Assembly (NCBI RefSeq): GCF_964340395.1
Contig: NC_135566.1
Coordinates: forward strand, 19,181,297 to 19,245,296
Source of the DNA: Glandiceps talaboti
Lineage: Eukaryota > Hemichordata > Enteropneusta > Spengelidae
Reading direction: 5' to 3'
DNA: 64,000 bases
This document shows, piece after piece, positions 11,687-26,345 of the stretch; position 1 is the stretch's first letter, and every line of letters starts with the position of its first letter. The notes beneath the pieces were generated by a model that was given only the letters and a program-made list of their open reading frames with translations, searched no databases and was not told the origin of the DNA. The translations under genes and the position numbers were made by a program.

Positions 11687-14600
11687 CTGCAAGAGAAGGA
11701 GAAATGCTCAAATTATTGCCCAATGTTGTCGGAGAAGGAAAAAAATATACATACTTCAATCGATTATCAAACCCCAAGAGACAGAAAAGATATTAAATAA
11801 GGCCATTATTTCATAAAACTTAAAGAAGCTGTATGATCAGCGCCCTCTAGTGGCTAATTAGGGTATTGCTGCATTGTATGGAGTGACATGGGCTTTCCTT
11901 TGATTTGATCACAACAAAAGTGTCTATTTGGTGTTTATGAAAAATAAGTTTAACGGCTACAATGACAAAGGTGAGCATTTTTTGGTCTGATCTTGTACTA
12001 TTCATAACATGTTGTTGTTCTTTCCTGTGAGTACAGTTTATGTAACTACTTACCAGTGTATGCCACACACTGATCCCAACCTGGTTTCTGCCATGTGTTT
12101 TCACGGATATCCTTACGAGCTTGTAAATTCTCATAAGCTAGGATGAAAACAAAGAGAAACATGAGAAGTTACCTTACATATGAAACCTTGCAAAATAATA
12201 ACGAGAGCAGTTCTACGTGGGTAAATCATAGTTGATGTTTATTTTCAGGTTATCTCTGGTTATTCAGACTAAGAAGATTTTCAATAATATAACACGTATA
12301 CTAATTCTTATAGTCGATAATGATTTGTAATTACTCTCTTGTTGATGCTTTGCAGCAGTTATTTATTCATTTATTCATTTATTTTTTGTTTGTTTATTTA
12401 TTTATTTTGTTTTGTTTGTTTTTGTAAACATAATTAACTAAGACTGCATGCCCTGTGATAATACAACCAAGACTAAAGTTGTGGGGAAAGTGGAGAGTGG
12501 AGAGTGGAGAGACCCAAAAGACAATTTGATTTGATTGATCACTGAGTATATAGCTACAAAAAAATGCATTGTTAAATTCTATTCTATCTAACAAACCAGT
12601 AGTAAAATGTTCATTCTACTAGTTCAAAGTACTTTTCACAAGTTACCAATGATATAATGAATAGTGCTAACAGAAGCTGCTTTCATCTGTACATGAGCTA
12701 GCACAATCGAAACCAGTGCCGAATTTGAAATGGGTAACAACTTGAAGTTATCAGTAATGACTCGCACAACTGTGGCACTTCTTTGAACTTACAGTGCTAA
12801 ATTTTGTAGAAAGACACAAAACTACTTTTATAAGTAAGGTATCAATATGTTGCACAAGTTGATCATTCAAAGCATTTTAAAACGTCTAAACTACCATAAT
12901 AACTATGATTTCCTACAGGAAACATTCACACTTGACAAAACTGTGCTGATATATAGAATGAAAACTGTAGACAATGTCATGTGGAGCTTCTGCCAACTGT
13001 GGACATTCTAAATGTCAGTGTTTTGTTTATCTATCAAGACTATGATGACAAAGATGGATACAAAAATGTGAGTCCACAGTTGAAAGAAACTCCCTCTAGA
13101 TAGTTACATCAGATAAGATCATGATATACATTGACATTATGTTATTTGTACAGATTGACAGTATGTTATTTGTACAGATTGACAGTATGTTATTTGTACA
13201 GATTGATAGTATGTTATTTGTACAGATTGATAGTATGTTATTTGTACAGATCATTGATAGTATGTTATGTGTACACATTGACAGTATATTATTTGTACAG
13301 ATTGACAGTATATTATTTGTACAGATTGACAGTATGTTATTTGTACAGATTGACAGTGTGTTATTTGTACAGATTGACAGTATGTTATTTGTACAGATTG
13401 ATAGTATGTTATTTGTACAGGTTGACAGTATGTTATTTGTACAGATTGATAATATGTTATTTGTACAGATTGAGAGTATGTTATTTGTACAGATTGACAG
13501 TATGTTATTTGTACAGATTGACAGTATGTTATTTGTACAGATTGACAGTATGTTATTTGTACAGATTGACTGTGTTATTTGTACAGATTGACAGTATGTT
13601 ATTTGTACAGATTGACAGTATGTTATTTGTACAGATTGACAGTATGTTATTTGTACAGATTGACAGAAAGTTATTTGTACAGATTGACAGAAAGTTATTT
13701 GTACAGATTGACAGAATGTTATTTGTACAGATTGACAGAATGTTATTTGTAAGGTAGAAATGTAGGTATCTTTCATCTTGACCCAAATCCTGGATTACTA
13801 GGATAGAGATAAAGAATGAATTAATGATGAAATATTAATGTTTGTATCAGTAAAGAGACATGATTTGAGGTATAAACACTGAAAGGATCTGTTGAAAAAT
13901 GGCAGGAAAACTCAATTACAATGAAGATGATACCAGTTCTATTCTTGAAAACTCAAAGTGGCTAAGGATCTCAATAAATTATTTTAGCTGAATTTTATCA
14001 CAACATGGTAGACACCATATCTGTTATAGTACATTGTATGTTGTAGTATAGTAATGAAGTGTCCATCCTTAGGTGAATGACTAAAATACTGTATTGTTAT
14101 CAACCTTTCTGTTTGTTTATTTATGAATTTATTTGTGCAGTGATGTTATTTTCTTGTACAAATGGTGTTTGACACTCTTATTACATGGATGAAATCATTA
14201 CCGATACATACTGTAAACATGGACGTTTTTGCTAAAGACTTATTTTCGCTAATTTCGCTTGAAAAAATATCCCCCAAAATAAGAAGTGACTAAAATGCCT
14301 TTTTGTACATGAACACAATGTACCAGTCTGGTAATTAGTAAAAATTAGTCTTTGAGAACAAGCTGAAGACTGTCAAATTGCAAAATGAAAATATTTAGGT
14401 TTTACTGTATTCTGATACAGCAAGGTTTAAATAAGGCGTTATATTGCATGTCCCCAGGTTTCTTTTGTTTATTTGCAGAAGACTACCCAAAATACAGTGA
14501 GCAGGGAGTATAAGAGTTTAAGAGTATCTCTCAAATTTGGTGTGTTTGCGTATTCCAGTTTGTGAGAAGAATCTTTAAGTAAAGGAGAACATTAACAAAT

Positions 14601-17600
14601 GTATTGTGTGATACCTCCACACAAGTTTGATGGACACCATGCTTTGAGCTATCAGAAACCTAACACAAATGTATTGTGTGATACCCTCCACACAAGTGTG
14701 ATGAAAATGATTCACAGAAACAGACTCTCCTTAAACACCAAAAAGAAATTAGGAAATAGTGTTATGTCACCAACACCAGTACAATCTATGCATACAACAC
14801 ATTATGACTTTGAACTGAGAACACAGACTATTGCATTGACGTTTAACATTTCACAAGGCGACAAGAATTTTACCAAATATATGATGGACCATATAGAGTT
14901 GACCAATTTGGGTAAACAGTCCTCTCACGGCTTCCTGGTTCTCGTTGCGCAATTTTATAGCTTTGGCCCTGTGATGTTCAAAAGTATAAAAATACAATTT
15001 ATAATACATAGAAAAAATATAAACAATTGTCTTTGCATTCAGAGTGTTGGCTGAGAAGAAACAATGATACCATATGGTCACTTGCGATAGAGTTGGGACA
15101 CATCTATATAGTGCGCCCCCAACGTCATGATGATAAAATCTTTTTTCTTTCATAGTTGATAAGTCATTAGCACCCTCTAATTGCACAGTAAATTCTGTTT
15201 GGAATGCTGTATATCCCTGCATGTCACCATTATTGTACATTATTTTGGTAAATTTCTATCATTTGGGGTGAGATGGGTGACAATAGAACAATCAAATAGG
15301 GTAAATCATAGATAGTAGAGGGGATACTGATACATGTTTCAAATCATCATCAAGCATATAACTTCAGTCACAATATGCAAATTTAACTCCTATCAGTGAA
15401 CAGAAGTAATACTTTAACAAAGTTTGTTTATTCTGTGACTTTTAAACTGAACACAGGATGGCACTATCAGACATTTCCTCTCAGCAAACATTCAGAAAGA
15501 AAGACCAAATGACTATGTTATTATAAAACGAAGAGTTCCTCCTACCCCAGACGTGATGAACCTGATATAAATCACCAATTTGGGTGAAAAGTCCAGTAAT
15601 GTTCTCACCGTGAGCACGACGACACTCTATACCACGTGCCCTTAGAAGGAAGAAAACAGTTTCTCAAACATACATTAGGAGTCAGTACTGGCTATGTCTG
15701 TTGCAATTGTATGTTTCATTGTAACAATTATATCATATACCAAATATGGTAATTGTATGTTTCATTGTAACAATTTTATCATATACCAAATATGGCAATT
15801 GTATGTTTCATTGTAACAATTTTATCATATACCAAATATGGCAATTGTATGTTTCATTGTAACAATTTTATCATATACCAAATATGGCAAGTGTATGTTT
15901 CATTGTAACAATTTATCATATACCAAATATGGCAAGTGTATGTTTCATTGGGACAATTTTATCATATATCAAATATGGCAAGTGTATGTTTCATTGGGAC
16001 AATTTTATCATATACCAAATATGGCAAGTGTATGTTTCATTGTAACAATTTATCATATACCAAATATGGCAAGTGTATGTTTCATTGTAACAATTTTATC
16101 ATATACCAAATATGGCAATTGTATGTTTCATTGTAACAATTTTATCATATACCAAATATGGCAATTGTATGTTTCATTGTAACAATTTTATCATATACCA
16201 AATATGGCAAGTGTATGTTTCATTGGGACAATTTTATCATATACCAAATATGGCAAGTGTATGTTTCATTGGGACAATTTTATCATATATCAAATATGGC
16301 AAGTGTATGTTTCATTGTAACAATTTTATCATATATCAAATATGGCAAGTGTATGTTTCATTGTAACAATCTTATCATATACCAAATATGGCAATTGTAT
16401 GTTTCATTGTAACAATTTTATCATATACCAAATATGGCAATTGTATGTTTCATTGTAACAATTCTATCATATAACAAATATGGCAATTGTATGTTTCATT
16501 GTAACAATTTTATCATATACCAAATATGGCAATTGTATGTTTCATTGTAACAATTTTATCATATACCAAATATGGTAATTGTATGTTTCATTGTAACAAT
16601 TTTATCATATACCAAATATGGCAAGTGTATGTTTCATTGTAACAATTTTATCATATACCAAATATGGCAATTGTATGTTTCATTGTAACAATTTTATCAT
16701 ATACCAAATATGGCAGTTGGTTTTGCCAAAGTATTATGTACACAATGCATTGTCTATCCCCCCCCCCCCCACAAAATTTTGTTCTTGATGTTAAACTGTA
16801 GAGTCAGAAGTCATGGGACTACAAATACTTTCATCTTTTATGACTAAGTCACTTGGAAATGTACTTTTGTGTTCAGTTGTCTGCTAGAAACGTTAACAAA
16901 CTGCAAAGCACAAAGTCACTGGACATTCGTTTATGTATCTAATTAATTTGGTTGAATGAATAAGAACACTAATTTTAGAGTAGTTAGGGGGTGAGATTGT
17001 GCACACAGGGTGAACTAAGTGGGACTACCATACCCACCATTATATTATTATGTGTCGTTAAAATAAAGCCAGTAGTGAAGAATGTAAATAAATAGGCACT
17101 GGATGAACAATAAACTAAAACAGCATACACACATTTATGCTAATGATTGAGAAGGGCAACATGTGACAAGCGTGGCTTTGAGTTGGGATAACAAGCATAG
17201 AAATAGTGAGTGATAAGGATATGACTGCCAATGTTCAACTTCTTCTACAATCAACACCCTAGGGTGGCTGTTTATTCTAAGCTGGTGTATATGTTTCTTC
17301 CTACTTTTCAGGGAAGTGTCTAGGAGTACTTTTATGGATATACAGTGTTATACAAATATCAATTATTTATTATCACTATCATTATTAAAAGAATATCAAC
17401 ACCTGGGTCCTTTCTATAAATCTAATTTTTTAGTAATTTTTCTTATTTTATTTCATTATATATTTTTTTCATGTGTGAGTGTCTAGTTCAGGTTTTCCAT
17501 TGTTTTCCAAATGGTCTCAGTCTGTGTTTATTTATTTCTTCCTATCAGATGTACAGCCATTACAGATTGGAAGAAGAGTTTTATATTGTCTTTTTAAGTT

Positions 17601-20600
17601 GATGTCAGTTTCCGCATCCACTATTTCTTGTGAAACTTCCCAATTTTTGCAATATTATTATTTTTTTCATGAAAAAGTTAAAAAAAAAAGGTTTAGGATC
17701 AGCAGTGAAAAAATAGGTGGGGGTCGGGTAACCGGAACCAAATAATTATATTTTTTAGTCCTCAGTCATTCAAATATGGACATGCTGTTTTGAAATGAGA
17801 GGATCATTTTCAACTAAGTCATTTAAAATAGTACATTGAAATAAACATTAGGTTAAAATTGTGTTTGAGAGTACAAACATGGCTTTTTTCTTATCTTAGT
17901 TTACAAAGTTGTTTTTTTATTGAATTCACAAAAAATGGGATGCTTTATGCAGAATTTGAAATTGGCAACCATTTCCTTAGTACACAGAGTTACAACAATA
18001 GGGAATTTCTAGGACTGTGAACAAAACAGAGGGAAACATCATGTATATGTAACCTGTCAATCACCTTGGAATAGGAGGAACCCTTGACTCATCCACTTCC
18101 TTATATGTACATAGAATGCACCATTTCATTTCAATTGCAGAGGGGTGGACAGCCCTGCTTTGCATTCATTTTGGTTAAGTCTTTTGCTTTCCCTAGAAAC
18201 ACCCGCTTGTACCAGCGTGCAGGAGTTTGTCAATTGGAAATACTGATGAGTTGGCAATGTAAAATTTTCACAGAAACATGCCTATACAATTTGTTGATAT
18301 TTGCATTCACAGATTTTGAAATTAGCAAACTCGCAACTTAGGAAAAAGTTTGCGGTCAATACAAAGCATGGCAGTGATTTCAGTAGACCTTTCAAAGATC
18401 AGCACCCTCTACAGACTACTACATATAGGCTTTTACCTATGACTGAAACCATGTTTTTTTTCAGAACTGACATTTACATGTAGTACATCCTACGTATTTG
18501 AAATATTATTAAAAACAAGAAAATCATACAATCGAACTTTCACCCATCATTTCTACACAACACCACTAGAGGGCAGTATTGCTTTGAAAGGTCTATATCG
18601 GATAAATCATCAGTAATAACAGCAGCTGTTATTTGGCTGCATGCATTGCACCACACAGTGAGCAAAGCAGAGCTTTGGATTTACTGCTGCAGATGTTAGT
18701 GCAGTATACCTACCAATTATTTCCCCACTCAATCATGGTTCCAGGCTGAAAATACAAAAATGTGAAAAAATATAAATTTTGCTTCAATATTTGTAGTTTC
18801 CCTGAATGTAAAAGAACATTTTGTGATTACATATTATATATTACATTGCAAATACTGGTATTTGTCCATGAGGAGAACATGATTGGTGGACTGTTGAGAA
18901 AAACAGATAATCTCCCAATCCGAATACAAATATATTAGGGGTGGTAGCATTTGTATTACATGCCAAGAAAACATTTATGGGATGGGATATCAGTTTTTTT
19001 GTAATCAAAATTACCATACAGCCAGCTTACTGAAATATAAGTTCAGAATCTTGCAAAATCATAATTTTTGGAAAAGTACCACGATACTATTTCTTTCATA
19101 CTGCCCATACAAAGAAAATCACAAAATCTGAAACCAAATGTCGTCTGGCATGACAAAAATCTTGCTAACAGTGCTACATTTTATCATCTGGTTCGACAAA
19201 AATCTTAGTAACACTGCCACATTGACATCTGTCTCAACGAAAATCTTACGGATGGTGATAAATTTTATCATCTGGCTAGAACTAAAATCTTACCAACAGT
19301 GCTACATTTTATTGTCTGGCTCAACAAATATCTTACCAACAAAAGATATTTCACATCACTTAATATAACTAATCTAATATTGGTTCCAGTAAAGTGGGCT
19401 TGATTCTCTAAGTCTGACTAATCATTTTGATGGGATTACAAATAATAAATATATAATTTGTTCTTACCTTGAGTTGGTAGCTTCTCATTTCATAAATGTT
19501 ATTTTGATGTTCTCGTGGCTCTGGTTCACCCCAAAAACTGAATGCCTGCAGTAGCTGATTTCTGCGAGATATCAACATCTTGGCCCTTGCCTTCTTGTAC
19601 TTCAAGTAGTACTAACAAAACATATCAAAAATAAACTTTAGTGTTGTTCAATTTTTTTTAAATCTAATCTTGAACTTTCTATCTCTTTCAATGAGTTGTG
19701 TCACCTGTGGATGTCTTAACATTGTCTGAGTGTAAGTACTGCCTACACACACATACACACACACAAACACACACACATACACGCACACACATACACACAC
19801 ACACATCCACACACATCCACATACACACATACATACACACACATACACACACATACACATACACATATATACACACATATATACACACACATGAACACAC
19901 ATACACACACACATCCACACACATACACACACATACACATACACACATACACACACACATACACACACACATACACATACACACACATCTATATACACAC
20001 ATACACACACACACACACACACATACACACACACACACAACAAACAACAAATACATGTACACGGATATATACATCACATAGCCACATAAACAAACAAATA
20101 AGAACACACAAAAAAGACACATTTATAAAACAACAAAGTTACACTGCCTGATGTTGACATGCCAGTGCTGACCACCTATGTATGAATTACAGATTTTCCT
20201 CTCCCCTAGATTCCAAAATCTGAGTAAAAACACTGAGGATCTATGTTACTATTCTCTCCTAGATTTTCTAATAGTGTATCAGATAAGAATTAAAAATTTT
20301 TCAAATACACACAACATACGTTTGATAAGCTGAGAACTTTTAACTGTATCAGATATGCATATAAGATAATTTGCATATTAATGGTATTTTTTATATGTTG
20401 ATTGGTATCAATTCTTCAGATACAATAAGATACATGTATGGGTCTATGATCTATAAACTCTCCTGGGAAAATACTGATTTGAAGTTAACCAGATTTCCCC
20501 TTCCTATTACATGGGTTCCCAAATTGTTGCAAAAACAATGTACTACTCTGGTAGATATGGAGTTTTACCACATTTCCTTTCCCTGCTACCTTGGTTCTCA

Positions 20601-23600
20601 AAACATTATAAAAAACAATGTACTAGGTAGAGAAATCTCTTAAAGTTGTACTAAAGATTCTTCAATGACTCTATTACTTAGGTTCCAAAATATTTGTATA
20701 AAGACTGTACAAGATATGGAAATCTATGTAAGTTTTACTTGATACCACATCCCCCACCCCCTGTTACCTGGATTCCAAAAAGCTTTGCAAAAACACAGTA
20801 CAAGGTATGGAAATCCTTGCAAGTTTTACCAGATTGTGTCATAATACTTAGCATAAACAGTAATACAGACTTACTGGATCAGTATTCAGCATACTCCTTG
20901 TCTGCATAATATCCCTGTAGCCGTTCTCATAAAGCCATAGATGTACTATCAAAGTAAGAATACATTTTTTGTATTTAACTAAATCACATACGGTAGTTAA
21001 AGTGCCACATGTTGAATTTATAAACCTTACATAAAACCTTGAATCAACTATTCTAGTATAATATCAATGTTAATGCATATCTTCTATGACATTACAATTG
21101 TCTTCTGGCATTGTTAGAATAGTTTACTGCCTAGTATGGATTCTGTAACATTTTTTCATACATATTATAAAAGAATTACTTTAACAGATCGTTTGTAAGT
21201 TATATCTTAATACCATGTTTGAGTTCAGTCAATTGCAAGTTATGGTTAAGTATGGTTCAGTACGTAGAATACTATGAGTGACTTTAAAATACACAGGATA
21301 AATCTCACCAAAATTAGTTTAAACTCAGCTTGTGTACCTTTAATGGATACCTTGTAAATTCACTAGTATGTTTACTAAAAACTTGGATATTAAACAAGAT
21401 ACAGTGCATTGTTTTCATTCACTTTTACTTTTCAGTACAGTGCTGGCATCAATCTGTACTTAGGCACAAGTACTGTCTCTGATGAGTTTAAAGGCCTACT
21501 CTGCAAATAAACACTCGTTATGCAACATGACTTTGACCATGTAACACATTCACAGAGAGTGTCTATGAAACTGCTGTTTGAGAGAGTATTACATATTTTT
21601 TTTATTTCCTAATGTTGGACTACGGTATTATTAATATACAGGAAAGAAATCCGTCACTGTATTTTTTGAAATTGCATTGACTGTATTTGTGAAAATGATG
21701 GCATGAAACAAGTTGAAAGTGTGGAGACACTGACCCAGGATTGAAAATTAGCCCTTTTAATGAGTTTGCTAGCAAGGCCCTTACTTACCTGCTTGGTCCT
21801 GATGTCCAAATGTAGTCACCCAACTTCCAAAGAGTTTACATGGAATACTACCATCTTCATGTCGATTTCGTAAATGTTCTTCTCTGTAATAAACATAGTT
21901 TGATGATTAAAACACATGTACCAGTACTTTCTTCATCAGTTTTGATGATTACAACATAGAAGAATTACATTTATAAAATACCTCTCTACAATCATAAGAT
22001 GCTGATGTGACAATTACCACATAACAAGGGAGGGTAAGACTTATAATCCATTTTTAGGGGGGGGGGGAATTATCATATGAGGGGTTACAATTCTCGACAG
22101 GGAGGAACCTGAAGAACTTTTTCTCCAAGTCCAAGTGACAAATCACTGCTGCTTTTTGTATCTAACATTACCTTCTATTTTACATATCTTACACAACTAT
22201 AAATTTCAAAGCGACAGACATGTGCCTCCATTATAGAAAGATCACTGTACTCCACCTGTACTTGAGGTCAGTATTTCTTGATGAAAGGGGAAATGTGAAC
22301 ACACACCTCAACTTTCAAATTAAGTCTGCTAACACTACCAATTTACTATCATCAGTGTTTTTGATATGCATGGCAAGTCAAGACTGCCATCACTTCCCCA
22401 GTATTTTAGTAATCAAAATTATGATAAATGTACAGTTTTACCAGAGTTCCCACTTTCTGTTACCAGGGTTACCAGCAAAAACATGTATCCTGCAATGTTC
22501 CTTTTATGTTTGGAAAGTGCGGGAACAAAGAAGGAAATCTAGTAAAGGTTGCATAGCTTTCCATACCTGTTACCATAGTGATAATTTTGTTGGAAACCAT
22601 AATAAAACTCAGGTAGAATTTTACCCACTAATTAACTACTTTCATTGCTTTCTTTGATCTGTGGATGTTCTTTTGGCAGTGGTGTGGCTCCTTGTGTTGC
22701 TCTTCCATGATTCAAGGCCTTACCTCTTTTCTTTTTTGTATTAACTCTTTTTCTGACAAGTCTCGGTGCCATAAGTATGTCAGTAGGTTCACTCTATATT
22801 AATAAATACACCAACTCTCCACACCACCACCAATTGGATGACTTGGGGAGCCGATGATTTGAAACTGTCACACAAACTGCATAACCTTTGACATTTTGGT
22901 AGCTACTAAACCACCGTTCTGTATATGTAATCACACACCATTCACACACCTTTCCTATTTTGATATTGGCTATCAAACACATGAAATACAGCTCAAGTAG
23001 ACAGGCAAAGTTCATGAACACAATGCTCTTTGGGATTAGTGTATGTAAACAGCATTCAATTTGCACCTTTGAGGTGTCCACAGAGCATCTCATTAACATT
23101 TAACACTGCATCAGCATCTCATTATAAACATTGCATCTATTGGCATCTCGATAGCAGAGTACATGATTATTACTAAGTCACAATGCATGTATACATAAAG
23201 TGCTGTGTATTTTGTGTCAGAGAATCAGATGCAAGCATTGTTCGATGCAGATGCTTTGATGGTGCCACAACAACAGCGCCCCAATTGTGCTAGAAAGATC
23301 CTTTTGTGATGTGCACACAGGTGATGGTTTATGTGAGCTGAACTGTACATTATTACACCCACTACCTCAGTACAAATGTAACTGGGTAGGGAGTGAATTA
23401 TATTTATGCAGACAAATGGTTGGACTTTTCAGACTAAGCTATATTATTAAGAAAGTCAGACAAGGCTAGATATATATGTACATGTTAACTACTGGAGTAT
23501 TTTAAAAGGTTTATAACATTGCTCTCATAGCCTACAAGTTTTATAACATTGCTCTCATAGTCTACAAGTTTTATAAACCAAAACTCTCATAGTCTACAAG

Positions 23601-26130
23601 TTTTATAAACCAAAACTCTCATAGTCTACAAGTTTTATAAACCAAAACTCTCATAGTCTACAAGTTTTATAACCAAAACTCTCATAGTCTACAAGTTTTA
23701 TAAACCAAAACTCTCATAGTCTACAAGTTTTATAAACCAAAACTCTCATAGTCTACAAGTTTTATAACCAAAACTCTCATAGTCTACAAGTTTTATAATC
23801 AAAAGTACAACATTTGAAAAATGAAACACTTACGAAGCCACTTTGTATTCTTCAAAGCATTCTGGTTTAATATCATGAACTGAAACATAATGAAGAGAGG
23901 GTTAGTGAAGTACAGTAAGTACACACCTCATCACACTGTGTATCATATATCATTTTTACATTTTGACATGCAATATTCTTCCTGAACATAGTAACCTTCT
24001 GGTAAGCACCTTGATAAAATAAAAATCATGCTAAAAAAACAACTTCATTTTATACAAAAAATGGTATAAAAGCAACCAAAGTACTACAAATTATTCCTTT
24101 ACTTGTTGAATTGTAACTAGTATTGTAGACTGCAAGATACAATGTACGATGTGTTGTTCCACCCTCAATGACCTGTTCTGTCTGAAAGGGGTTGTACCTT
24201 ACAGACTACCGGTACTAGATATGGTGCTACAGAGCTGAAATCTCTCTTGTGAATCACATTCTAGAGGGAACACTGACATGATCACATGTACAAATGTACA
24301 TGTAATGTAAATGGTCATTTTACAACTTGTTCTGAAGTCCATTTCAACATTACAGCCATGCTGTTGGATCCATGAACTACCTATCTGGTCTTGAGTGAAC
24401 CATCTCCCCTCACCTGTATTTTAACATACATGTACTTCAATATGATAGATAACAACATGTATTAAACTATACCCTTTATTATGTCCCCCTCCCCCTCCCC
24501 TCCATCCGCTATAAGATAAAAAGTTAAAAGACTTACTTTGTAATTCATACACGTGTTCTTTAGTAGCTAATAGTCTAGAGTGGGCATCCTTTACAGGAGC
24601 TACAGGCTGTACAAATAACTTGGACAAAAACCCTTCTTTCTGTCCTTCACTCTCAGTTGTGTTAAAACTCCTGTAAAAGATCACATGGTCCAAGTTATAG
24701 ATAATATTAGCAGTACTGGTAAAGAAAAAATTATGAAAAATCACCTAAACTGTACATGAAGAATTTTTTACATACAAGGTCACCTTGATGACCTTGACAT
24801 GACCCTGTGACCGTGACATGACCTCAATGAGAATGTAGAATGAATGGTATAGATATTTCACACAACTAAATGTTGAGACACAATGACATGGTATGGCCCA
24901 TGGAAGGGTTTTGCAGACAGAGGTTATACGGTGGAAGGGCCAAATCTTGGGAAGGCCTTTGAGGTTATACATTGTACGGTGGAAGGGCCAAATCTTGGGA
25001 AGGCCTTTGAGGTTATACAGTGGGCCAAATCTTGGGAAGGCCTTTAGTGTCAGCTGTACTACCAAGGCCTACAAAAGCCATACATGTACTTGAGCTGTAA
25101 AGATTAATCAATATACTCAATGGAAACATGAAATGTATTTTAGATAAATAATTTCCACATTTTGGCAAAGATGATGTAGAGTCAGTGACAGGCAAGCATG
25201 TACATGTACAAGCAGAACTTGTGATGATGGAATATACTACTTGTCTCTGTCACTCTGTGCCAAGTGTTATTAATCCCAACTCATTTGTTTACTTTATCTT
25301 TTTATAAGAAGTTCTGCTTGTAAACGCTTGTCTATCACTGGCTGTATACATCATAAATGATTTGAATCAGTAACATTATCAAATGACGTCTACCTTACAC
25401 TAACTTATCCTGGTTATGACATTCCTGTCCAAAAATTAAAATCATAATTCCATTTACAAAATAGTACATGTATGTCAATTTAACCAGATTTTCTACTTTT
25501 TGCAACACTTCCTGTTTTTTTACAATAAAACACATGCTTCACTCTGTATATAGGTCATCAATAAAAGAGACAACTATTAAACATGAAAGAATGCTCACAA
25601 GAGGTTGCTAAACCATGAAGCTTGTCTGCATGCCAGATAATGATTCCCTTGTAAAACCCTGTGTAATACAGGGAATATAACCCTCTTCTGTTTCCATACA
25701 TGTGCCATCGCATCACATGTAAACTATTTGATTTAACACGGTAGCAGCTCCTCACAGTGTGTTCAAAGCATAATCACTTCTGTAGGTAACCCTGCACATT
25801 GTTTGAAAGGGGAGCCAGGGTTCAGAGGTCACTTTCCAACAACAAATCAGAACATCAGGAACATAGGTACAATGTATATGGAGGTGTGTCAATATATTAT
25901 CTAGTCAAATATTAATGAATTAAGCATGTACATATATGCACTTTAACAGGGTAAACTTTATATATCACATTTCCATAGATTGTGTAAGGGACACACGAGA
26001 ATAGCCTTTCAAAGCAAAAATATCAGGTATGTACAATGTATCCTGTTTCATTGATTCCAAATATCACCACAGTGTGTTCCTAGTATTGAGAGGAGAGGGT
26101 AAGGAGGGGGACATAGAAATTGAAAGAGGC

Positions 26131-26191
<61 letters not shown>

Positions 26192-26300
26192 GACAGACAG
26201 AGAGAGACAAAGACAAACAAACACAGAGAGGGCAAGAGACACTGACAGACAGACAGACATACAGACAGACAGACAGACAGACAGACACAGACAGACACAC

Positions 26301-26345
<45 letters not shown>

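Noticed and set aside
13096-13776. Open frames of 156-226 codons on both strands
   Set aside because: They come from the 24-bp tandem array, whose unit length is divisible by three; the peptides are pure eight-residue repeats.
14599-15054. 151-codon plus-strand frame
   Set aside because: It overlaps exon 8b, which is clearly coding on the minus strand; this is a shadow frame.
19648-20151. Long frames of Val-Cys or His-Thr repeats
   Set aside because: A CA/CATA microsatellite translated in several frames.
24421-24744. 107-codon minus-strand frame as a separate gene
   Set aside because: It is NIPSNAP exon 2 read through into its introns.
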